Made by a program: the position numbers and the translations under genes
Shown: piece by piece, positions 7,261 through 17,300 of the stretch
Layout: each line of letters opens with the position of its first letter
Numbering within the stretch: the stretch's first letter is position 1
DNA from: a virus
Reading direction: 5' to 3' (one strand)
IMG/VR virus record: IMGVR_UViG_3300001450_000002
Coordinates: 18,080 to 41,315 of that record
Length of the DNA stretch: 23,236 bases
The notes under the pieces: model-generated
The model's database searches: none
Seen by the model: only the letters and a program-made list of their open reading frames with translations
Told to the model about the DNA's origin: nothing

Positions 7261-7552
7261 GAAACCATATGAGTTAGATGAAGAGTTTGTTACTCAGGTA
7301 AGAGAGCTTCCTCGTCATCTACTTATTGATGTGCTAAAACTTCTGCATGACAACGCTGATTACTTAATCGGTCCTCAGGATAAGTACATAGAAATAGGTG
7401 GGGTTGTTGAGCTTGAATCTCCTTACTTTTTTAAGATAGGATATGTGTTTTATTATTCTGACACCCCTGTGCTAGTAAGCTTTGAAGAAATATCTCAAGA
7501 TGAATATCTAGACCTTATACTAGAAGACTCTTACTTAATTAATTTAGATTAA
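7229..7552 (+). CDS. acidic unknown protein, 107 aa
   Basis: This product is strongly acidic, with clusters such as YTEDEKPYELDEEF near the start and ISQDEYLDLILEDS near the end. The predicted arrangement is one helix (LPRHLLIDVLKLLHDN), then alternating strands (YIEIGGVVELESPYFFKIGYVFYY). No family is recognised. It overlaps the VRR-NUC gene by 32 bases and is directly followed, without a spacer, by the next ATG, so it belongs to the same transcription unit. Small acidic phage proteins often act as DNA mimics or regulators; here that is only a possibility. Confidence 0.6.
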   Translation: MDYAPRYTEDEKPYELDEEFVTQVRELPRHLLIDVLKLLHDNADYLIGPQDKYIEIGGVVELESPYFFKIGYVFYYSDTPVLVSFEEISQDEYLDLILEDSYLINLD

Positions 7553-8104
7553 ATGGAACTCGTTAAACCAACCAACATACAGGAGTTAATTGAATTAGTA
7601 AACGAAACTTGCGAGTGTGACATACTCAAAAATAGCAGGCTGCGTAAGGATGTAGATGGGCGTATGATATTTGCTCAAGTCCTTTATAGCAAAGGACTCA
7701 CCAAGTCTGCTATTGGTAGGATAATGAATAAGAATCACGCCACTATAGTTTACTACATACGAAAGATAGAAGGCTATCTCAGGCACGATGAGATAATGCG
7801 TAATCGATATCACTACGTGTCTAACATATACTCGCCAATCAATACCACCCCTCATTACTATCAGTACAACAGGATGGATTTAATGGAGGAGATACGTAAG
7901 CTATCATCAGAGCTTGCGCGTGTAAACACAGAGAACATTGAGCTTAGAAAATCTTTGCTTGAAACCAAACGCAAGGACATCCGACTGTCTAATCTTTATC
8001 GGCTCGTAAAAGAAAGAACTCCTCTCGGTAGAGAGCAAGAGGTGGAAAGAAAATTAACTCATATCTACAATGGAGTGGATATGTCTAAAGCAAAATCAGC
8101 ATGA
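7553..8104 (+). CDS. DnaA domain IV-like protein with C-terminal coiled coil, 183 aa
   Basis: Residues 28-75 form a second DnaA domain IV-like helix-turn-helix: SRLRKDVDGRMIFAQVLY corresponds to the VxARxxAMYL helix, and IGRIMNKNHATIVYYIRKI (54-72) follows the DnaA signature I-G-x2-h-x-K-x-H-x-T-h closely. The rest differs from DnaA: residues about 108-150 are a charged coiled coil (MEEIRKLSSELARVN, IELRKSLLETKRKDI), which suggests dimerisation, and the C-terminus is basic. No ATPase domain is present. Start ATG 7553 immediately follows the upstream stop; the 3' end overlaps the zinc-ribbon gene by ATGA. It shares only the fold, not clear sequence identity, with the protein at 405-707. Possible roles are origin binding or transcription control. 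Confidence 0.7.
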   Translation: MELVKPTNIQELIELVNETCECDILKNSRLRKDVDGRMIFAQVLYSKGLTKSAIGRIMNKNHATIVYYIRKIEGYLRHDEIMRNRYHYVSNIYSPINTTPHYYQYNRMDLMEEIRKLSSELARVNTENIELRKSLLETKRKDIRLSNLYRLVKERTPLGREQEVERKLTHIYNGVDMSKAKSA

Positions 8105-8253
8105 CTCGTTGCCCTATGTGTAAGTCCAATTTAGTTTGGAACTCAGACTTTGATTATGAGGATTATGGCAAGGAGGGGAGCGGAGTTGTCGGCTCTTATT
8201 CTTGCCCTTCAACTGACTGCGTAGTCACGGATGTGGATATATTTATGGATTAA
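8101..8253 (+). CDS. 50-aa zinc-ribbon protein
   Basis: The frame starts ATG 8101 (ATGA overlap with the gene before it) and ends TAA 8251-8253. It has two cysteine pairs, CPMC (C4, C7) and CPSTDC (C35, C40), framing the segment LVWNSDFDYEDYG, which is the pattern of a small phage zinc ribbon. Such proteins bind one zinc ion and usually act as nucleic-acid or protein adaptors; the specific role is unknown. It is the last gene of the rightward early module and is followed by a palindrome and the main terminator. The four spaced cysteines and the exact coupling make chance unlikely. Confidence 0.7.
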   Translation: MTRCPMCKSNLVWNSDFDYEDYGKEGSGVVGSYSCPSTDCVVTDVDIFMD

Positions 8254-8257
8254 CACT

Positions 8258-8273
8258 GAGGGTTTAAACCCCC
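8258..8273 (+). repeat. GGGGGT-N4-ACCCCC palindrome, copy 3
   Basis: GAGGGTTTAAACCCCC lies four bases after the stop of the zinc-ribbon gene; its core GGGTTTAAACCC (8260-8271) is a perfect palindrome, and one A-C mismatch breaks the outer stem. No T-tract follows directly. It continues with CACT, like copy 1. It is 54 bases before the intrinsic terminator. Confidence 0.6.
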
Positions 8274-8326
8274 ACTGTTATATATTTGACACGTACTTCG
8301 TATACTTTTTCTTGGTTGTTTGGTTT

Positions 8327-8363
8327 AAAGCCCCCTCGTCCGTGTTGTGCGAGGGGGTTTTTT
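8327..8363 (+). terminator. intrinsic terminator between the convergent arms
   Basis: CCCCCTCG (8331-8338) pairs perfectly with CGAGGGGG (8350-8357), loop of 11 bases, and six T residues follow at 8358-8363. Flanking AAAG/TTT pairs could lengthen the stem. It ends the rightward early operon. Read from the other strand the hairpin is followed only by CTTTAAA, so it may also slow leftward transcription of the giant gene, whose stop codon is at 8365-8367, but more weakly. Confidence 0.85.
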
Positions 8364-8364
8364 A

Positions 8365-11300
8365 TTACTTATTCTTTGGTAGACGCTTGAACTTCCTTGC
8401 ATCCTCCCTAGCTTTCTTCGCTTCCTTACGAGCCTTTCGAGCGGGAGTTTCACGAGACTCTCTGCGTTCTTTCTTGCGTTCTTTCTCGGCCTCCAACCGC
8501 TTCCCGTATTCGCTTAGCTCGCCATCTTTAAACTTACTAGGTTGATAGGATGGTGTCACCCCGATACTTTCATAGAACGACTCCATATCTTGCACCGCAA
8601 GGGTTGGGTTATCTATCTGCTCGTTAACGAAGTTGTATACACCCACCCCCACATTGGTATTAGCTTTCAGCGCAAGGTCAGCAGCTGTCTTCAATGATGC
8701 AATAGCAGCATCACCACCCGTCTCTACCTTTCTAAAGTTTCTAAATACATTCGACAAGGGGTTTACTCCCTGCTCACCGGGTCGGAATCCATCTCCCATC
8801 ATGTAGCTTGCTACTCCCTCAGCTGTACTTCCGAGCAGTGGTACAAAGGATAGAAGGTTAAGACCTGTCATAGCAATTGCCATCTTCTTCATGACCTCTT
8901 CCCTGTCATCGTCATCTCCCGCCCATAACTTTCCGAAGTTAGAAGCCCCCACGAATAGTGCGTTAGCTACTCCGTAGTTGATGTAGAACTTGCGAACGTC
9001 CTTGAGCTTAGGAGCTTTCCCTTTACCTGCATCACGAGCTATGTTAGTGCCTGACTGCACAACGTTGTTAATCATAAGGAGTGACGCGCTACCAAACATA
9101 GTGAACATCCTTGTGAAGGCATCTTGGTTCTGCTGAATGACACTACGGTCAGCCGCTCTACGGCTTTGTTGAGTAGCGTTGTACTCTTCAAACTTTTCGA
9201 TAGCAACATCAGGGTCCATACCATTGATGATATCTCGTCGGTAGTTAGCCATATACCCAAGCACACCTGCGATGTCACCCACTACAGTGGCTAGTCCGGC
9301 CATCTTCTGATACGCTCGCTGTACATTTCCACGGAATCCCTGCTTTCGTATGGTCGGTATACGTCTTGCGCCACCTTCAAGACCTACGATGTCTCCTTTG
9401 ATACCAAGCTTTAAACGTTGCTTAAACTGAGGAGATGTTTTTTCGGCAAGCCTCATGTACTTCCTAGGCTGAGCCATCACTGCCGCATAGTCAGCCATCC
9501 ATAGCATGATATCTATTACAGGCATACGCCTACCATCTTTGCGGTAGGTGTAGTCAGGGACAGCCTGTATAGCAGAGGTAGCTTGCTTAACTATTTGAAC
9601 AGCTTTGAATGCTAGGGCAACACCTGTGTATGCAGTCTGCATCCAATTGAGTGCCTTATCAGTATAGATAGCTCCCTTGCCTGAGTTAGGATTGATGGCT
9701 TGGTTGATAGACTGCCGTACCATACTTGTCATCCCTGTTATCTTAAGGACTGTTTTTACCGCCTCGTTATTCATGATTGAATTAAGAGTGCGAGTATCAG
9801 CAGAGTAAGCCTTGAATCTCTCCATAGATTGGAAGTGGTCTTCCAATGCAGTAGTAAACGATGCGCCTTCTAAATCTATCTCACTATCTACGTCCAAACG
9901 ATTCTTTAATCCGGTTGCAAACTCTGCATCAAAGATGGCTTGGAAGTCACCATCCTCTAGCAGCTTCGTGTCTGTCTTGGTTATTGTTCTAGTAGGGAAG
10001 TAGTTCGATATGTAGTTTAGGTTGACATCATTAGTCTCCCGATACACATTGTTAACTGTCTCATAGTATTCGTTACTTAAGTAGTCAACTATGGCATCTG
10101 AGAATGCCATAAGGTCTGCACCTAGGTAGCCTTCTATCTGTGCGGCAAAAGCAGGGTCGTCAAAATCCAAGCCCATCCTACGCAGCTTATCGCGTTGAAT
10201 AGGATTCTTAGATAAGGCGTACAACCTCATCACTTTATCCAAATCAAACTTTTCTTTTCTCACAGAAGTAGGGCCTTCCTTCCCAATCCTTCCTACTTCA
10301 AGTTCAATAGAATCATTTGAGTATACCTCTCTACGCAGGGTCTCGTAGTCCTTGAAGCCAAACTGCTTTGCTAACGAATCTAATTTAGCTGTCTCAGAAA
10401 AATATGATTTTAAATATCTGCTTTCAGCTTTATTGAGTCGGTCATAAACCTGCTTCTTCATCTCAGGGCCGAGCGTATTCATGAACGTGCCGAGATGGTA
10501 TAGCCCACGTAGCACAGACTTTATTACATCACCCGTATTATTATTTCGGAAGGTATCTACATATACTTTCGCGCCTGCTACCATCCCCTTGAATCTCGCA
10601 CTTGCCCCCTGTCCTTTTCCTGATTGCCATAAACGTCTCGCCTCTTTCGCCTTGGCGTTAATTTCGTTCTCGTTGAGAGGACTACCGTCTGTACTAAAGA
10701 ACTCAGGGAAGAGCTGTTTGAGTTGTGCTGTTACACCCTCATTAATTTCAGCATTCTTTTCTGACCTATCCTTCTGCGTCTGCTTTAGGATAGTGCGCTC
10801 CATCATCTGCTCCACAGCATAACCTTCTGTTATAGCTTGAACTTCTTCAAGGGTCATGTCCTGTATACCTTGGAACTCTTGGAAAGCCATAGCTTTTAAC
10901 ACAACCCTGCGCTCCTTAGATGTAAGGCTATCGAATCCCTGTTGGATATTTTTTGCAATGGCTTTGGCCGCCTCTTCTGTTTCAAGGGTAGCTCGAATAG
11001 CATCGAGGGCTGCTTGTCGTTTAGCAGGGTTTTTTATTGTGGCAGCTGCTAACACCTTGCTTAACTCAGCGGCAAACGCCTGAGCATCTGCACCTATGCT
11101 ACCCCTTCTTACTTTATTACTGCCTATGGAAGACCTCCCCTTTCGAGCATCCTTCTTTACCTGAGCCACCAACTTATTGATGAGCTTGCCTTTAATCTTC
11201 TCATTCTGTACAGCCACCTGAGCCAAGACATATTCCATGTCGGCAAGCAGGCTTGACTCGGTAGCCTTAGCAACTCGATTGACAAGGCGGTTTATCTGAG

Positions 11301-14300
11301 CCTGACTATAGATGCCTGACTTGGGCATGTTCGCTTTGATGAACTTAGACAGCTCACGCTTGGCTTCTTGTAATGTCTGCGCCCCTTTCCTTCGTTGACG
11401 GATATTATTACGCAAGGCAGCCACCTGCTGAGAGATGCTGCGGTTGGCTGAAGTACCAAGTGTTTTATCAAACGCAGAAATCAACTCCTCTTGCACAGCT
11501 ACAGACTGAGATTGGAATACGGGGTTTGCTTTAAGAAGTTCCATAGCCTTCTCCCGTACCTGACCGTTAGTAGGGGCGGCTTTAGACTTAGCGAATTCAG
11601 CAACCTTGTTCTTTACATCCTCGAACATCTGCTTACCCACAGCCATACCTCCCTCAACATTTCCAAATGCTGTAGGAACTTGAGTAGTCTTGTCGTACTG
11701 CTCAGCCATCGCTTCGTTTACCTCAGTGGCTTTATAACCACGGTCAGTGAGAAGCTTCTTGATAGCCGCGTCTGAGTATCCTTTGGCCCTACCCATGTCA
11801 ATGGTATCGCGCATACTCATGGACTGATTGTCAGTCCCCGTCATGAACTGCATCTCATTCGACAACCCTACCTCTTGTGCTTGTGAGAACTGTTGGTTCT
11901 CAGAGAGCAGGTCTACCACAACTGCTTGAGCAAATCCTTCAATGTCAAGGTTCTGAAGCTGCTCTGAAGACATATCAGATATACCCGTGAGCTTCTTGAT
12001 AAAGTTAAAGAGGTCAGTAAGCCATGCACTAAAGTTTCTTTTTTGTGCGGCAGTAGCAAAAGACTCACCCTTGTTTCCAATAGCAAGAGCCAATGCTTCT
12101 TCCCTTACATAAGCGTCTATCTCTGCTTCTGTAGCTCCGGTTCTTCGCATCTCTTTGATGACACGCTTATACTCTTTATTCTCACGAACTTGAGATTCGT
12201 ATTGACTACCCTCGACAAGCCTGATACCCGCAGCATACGCTTCAGGGTTTAGCTCTTTGGCTGTGTTTAGCCATATATGTCCAAACTCGTGGATAGGGGT
12301 GTTGTAGTTTTCAAGAGAAGGATTAAGATATACTTTTCCATCTGCCACCACACCGTAAACCTTTTGGTCTTTAGTGGTTAGCTTCTTTGAGTAAGCGTCT
12401 TTCATCAGAGCATCGAACTGCTCTTGACTTGTTACCACTTCCACAGAAGGAAATGATGCGCTCAGCCTAGATATGAACTGCTGATACTTAGATACCGCAG
12501 GAGCTTCTACTGTAGCCGCAGTACCCGCAGTCATCATAGCAGAACGCATAGCACCTGAGAAAGCTTCTGATGAGGTCAGGGGTCTACCCTTTTTAACATC
12601 TTGTATTTCTCCATACTTACGCTTAATAAAAGCACGTATGTTTTTAACGTTAGTGGTTACATCTGACCCCGGCTTTGGTTGCCCTTGCTTGGTGTAGATG
12701 GTTACCGTGTTAGAACCATCAGGATTAATCTGAGTTCTTACATCAATCGTCTTGCCGTTTTTATCTATGACAGTATACTTGTCTCGTTGCTTAGTCTTCT
12801 TAGCAATCTTAGAATCAATCATAGCCAAGGCATCAGGTAGCACGTTCCAAAATGGAACGGTATCTTCCATCACTCCTACTGCTCGGCCTCTAATGTATAT
12901 AGGGTAGTTGTCATGACTAGGAACTCCCTCAGCTTCCTGCTGTTCCTTGGTCATCATAAAGTTCTTCCAATTCTTTCCGCCCTTTCCAAGAGCTTCTTCT
13001 GTAACCTTGTTGCCATCAGCATCTGTTATTTCTAATAGAGTAGTCAAAGCACCCATAGGAAGGTCGGCTGCAAATTGCTCAATGTTAGCTGCTCTAATAT
13101 TTTCTATAGTAGCACCTATCTCCTTTAGTGACATGTGGATATCAACCTTACTTTCTACTTGGTCAGTAGGGAATAGGTTCGTTAGTATGGCAGCCCGAAG
13201 GTCTGTACCAAGCTCATCCATTTTATCTAGGAACTCTTCAACGGTGGCAGCTTCAAAAGCAGCTTGAGCTTTCTTGTTGTCAGCAGGCTTCGTTCCATAC
13301 TTCCTTCCCTTAAGATACTCTATGGCCTGCTCGTAAATCTCCTGACCATTTTCCTGCTGAGACATAAGCTCCATAGCATATCGCATGGTAACCATATTAG
13401 AGTCAAGAGCACTTGGCTTCATGTTGTACACAGCAGTAAAGTCTCCCTTAGCTGCACCTATAATAATGGCTCGTGCTGCATTCTCATCAATCGAAGCCCA
13501 AGCTACCTTACCGAAGATACCTTCTTGCATTGGGAAGAGAGGGCCGCCCATGCGACTAGCATCTACCTTTAGTTGGTCAGCCATAGCTAGGTTTATACGC
13601 TTACCCTTCAAGGCAGAAAGAGCTACACGTTTTACCTTAGCTACGAGAGATTCATTTTCAGTTACGACTATAGGAGTTGTCTCCATAGTGGGAGAATCTA
13701 CAGTGTAATCATTTTCTGCAAGTTCAGGACTAACCTCATCCATCAGTTCAGTAGCTTCAGCTACCTGCCTGTTAGACATACCCATGCCATCCGTTTTCGT
13801 ATCAAGCATGAACTGTCTAGTCTGTACGTTGTCGTACCTACCGAATGATTCGCTAGTAGAAAATCCATCAGGCATCTTCTTAGTATCAGAATCTAGCTTT
13901 CTGATAAGCTCTTTGTTACGATTAAGAAGCTCTGTCTTTATCAAAGCTTTTTGAGCTGCCGATAGCTTAGTGTCCGACACAAAGGTCGTAGCCACATATC
14001 CGGCCCTATCGCCTACATCAGATACTACACCCCTACCTCCCTCATATTGGGTGTAGTAATACTTACCATCAATAACCCTTTCTTTGAATTCATTGTATTG
14101 TTCTCTATTTCTTTCTCGGTCTAGAATGCTAGAATCAAATCCTTGAGTATAAGACTCTTGACCATTTCGAGTTCCAAATGCAGCAAATTTACCCGCACGT
14201 ATAGGAGCCATCATTAGTTGATTATTCTCAAAGGCTCGCTCTTCAGGACTCATTCGAGTTTGCTGTGCTTTAGCTGCAGCCAATCGACGAACTTTACCTG

Positions 14301-17300
14301 CGGACCATTTGCTGATAGCTCGCCCATATGCTTCTTGCGAATCAAAGTTTGATTCAGGTAGGGGAAATTCCTCAGCAGCTATCTCTTCAACTGTAGTCCC
14401 TTCTTGTCGTGTGCCTAATAGCTCAGCCTCAATTTCCGTGCTTGTCTGCTCCACCTCCTCTGCAACTACCTCTTCTACTACAGGAGCTGCCTCTACTGCA
14501 GGAGCGGCTTCTACTGCAGGGGCGGCTTCCTCTCTGCGCCTTCGATTATCTGCATTCCTGAGTGCCGCCCTAACTTTTCGCTCTGCAATTTTTTGTTGCG
14601 CTTTATACTCCTTCCTTACTATCCTTCCAAGTTTAGCAGTTTCAGTGTCACCCTCTTGCCGTGCTTTTTTAATAAGCTCAGCAAGCTTTTTAATTTTGGT
14701 TTCCAACTGCATAGGAGTTTGTTCCCCATACTCAGCTGTTCCAAGCTCAACTATATCTGCTCTTGTTTCAGATACTGCCTCAGGGGCGGCCTCAACTGCA
14801 GGCGCAACCTCAGGTAGTGCTACATTAAACTTATTGGCAAAAGCCTTGAACTCTTCTAAGGTAATTTCTCCGTCTAATAAGTTGAACCAAATATCACCTA
14901 CTGCGAGTTCAGAATAGTCCGACATAAAGAGCCTTACACTACGCCCTTTTGAGTAATTTATTGAAGATGAGCTTGAAAGGCTACCGTCTGACTTTAGCTT
15001 TCGTAACGCATTAACTATAGCACGGGTGTTGTTCTCCTGTGGTCGGTTATATATTATATCGTTAAATATTTTTTGCACGGCATCAAGCGTGTAACCCTCA
15101 GCCTTTAAGCTTTCTCTTCTTTCTCTTCGCTCTAAATCTTTCTGACTCAAACCGTCCTCCTCAACAGGAGCAGCTTCTACTCCTGCTAATTCATTTATCT
15201 GCCGCAGTTGCTCTTCAGTAGCAGGAAACTTTCCGTCAGGTCGTGCAAACTTTGGAAGACCTTTGCCTTGTCTTACGGACTTTGCGGCTTGCATGATTCT
15301 CCGTTTTGCTCTAATCTCATCAACTTCAGCAGCCTCTTGTTTATTTAAAGCAGCAAGAGCAGCAGTCTTAGCGGGTGAGTTCTTACGTCTCTTGATTTTT
15401 GCTCGTTCTTTTTTAAACCTGCTCTTGGCTTCGGCTGCCTCCCTCTCGTACTTATTGAGTTCGAGTGTCATCTCATCATCAGTCAACCGCTCAGCCGGAG
15501 CTACGTCTTCCTGAACTACAGCTTCCTCAGCTACAGTAGTGGGGGTTTCAACCCCCACCTCTTCGGCAGCAAGTTCTTGACTAAGCTGCTCAGCCTCACT
15601 AGCTACAGCTGTATCGTCTGCAGCAAGCACCTCTTGCTGAAACTTAGTAAGCTTCTTATTTGCCGCCTGCCGTGCCTCGATACCCGCTACGATACCATCG
15701 AGCCGCTGAGGGTCAATGGTTCCGTTTCTAAAGGCTGTAACATCGCTACGTACAGGGCGGTCAATAACCTCTACCTGCGCTTCTTCCTCAATCGTCTCTT
15801 CCGCAACTTGGTCTTCGGTTGCAATCGGTTGGGTAGTTTCTCCTGATTCGGATAATCCTTCTCCCACTGCTGCGCTATCTCCGGATGGTTCGCGTGTAGG
15901 AACTTCCTCTGTGCTTGGCTCTTGAATGGCATCGGCTTCTTGTATTATAGTTTCAACATCGTCTTGAGGAGATAACCTAGAAGCAAGAAGCATCGCGGTC
16001 TCAGGGTCGTTCTTTACTTCCCCCCTTCTCTTTAATCTTTCTAAAGCTGTAGGTCCTGCGCTTTCTACGTAATCAATGAACTCGTCCTTGGTCATGTAGT
16101 TTTTACCCACTTTATAAGTAGCTACTCCTTTTCTTTTAATAGGGTTTAGCTTAGAGGTATCTACAGGGTCAGCAACTAACTTGCCTGTTTCAGATATCTC
16201 ACGTATCTCTTCATTGATATCAGCAATCTTATTGCCGAATACTTTCTTTCTTTGCTCGGTGCTAGATAGCCCATCACGCACCTCCATCAACTCCATCAGC
16301 CTTTCTCGCTGAGCATTTTTACCATCTACTACGCCACGCAGTACACCTGTGGGGGAGGCTACTGAAAGTAAATCATTAGCCTCTCTACGTAGGCTCATGT
16401 TTTCAAGGATACGCTGTCCTTGCTCAGGTGTTATCTTCCCAAGGCGAGTCATGTTATCTGTCCAACGCTGAATTTGTTTGTCAGTTGAATTGTCAGATGC
16501 CATTACCCCAAGGTCCATCAGCTCATTAGCAAGCCGCTGATTGTTGTTGCCCATGGTGGCCTTTATGATATTCATAGAAGCGTTCATGCTTTGGTTGCCC
16601 AATGCACCACCTGCCTCAGCAATAATCTCTTTCAGCTCAAGCTCATCACCTACCGAAAGCATTGCTAATGCCTCACCTGCGCCCTCGGCAAGCGGGTCAT
16701 ATACAGCTCTCTCCGCCACAAAAGCTCCTGCTTTAGTCATTCGAGTAGCTGCCCTAGCGGGTTTAAATACTTTACCCGCAAGACCTCCTGCTACAAAGTC
16801 CATAGCACCTATCACCAACCCTCGTGTACCTCCACGCACCTTACCTTCCTCCCACACCTTAGGGTCATTGAGAGCTTTTGCAAATGAATCAGGGTCAGTA
16901 GGGTCATAGCCCTGAGAACTTACAGCTTCAAGTACCGCACTTGTGTATTCCAACACAAAGCTATTAATAGCCATACCTGTTCTTATTCCATACCCAAGCC
17001 CCGCTATTGCTCCCGGCACAGCCCCCGCTCCGGCAGCTGTCGCTCCAACTGCTGCTCCTGTGGCTAATCCTGTGGCTGCCGTTCCTGCAAGTATCTTACT
17101 ACCATATGGAAGCATCTGAGCGAGAGAGGCACCCATCCATTGCATAGCTACTTCAGCGGGGTCGTTTCTCAATGCCCTATACATCTCGGCATTGGTACGG
17201 GCATTATTAAATCGAGTTAATCCCCGCGCTAACCTACCGTCTTTACCCTCCTCAATAGCTATCATGTCAGCTACAGCTTTAGCCACCGCAGCATCGTCAT

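Noticed and set aside
8295-8304. ACTTCGTATA, identical to ten bases of a loxP arm
   Set aside because: Only one arm is present, with no inverted partner at the right spacing and no recombinase gene in the window; a chance match.
14309-14917. Long plus-strand open frame (202 codons) opposite the giant gene
   Set aside because: It is Ser/Ala-rich, antisense to the repetitive Glu/Ala-coding linkers, and has no family features; the minus-strand frame is continuous and contains recognisable domains.
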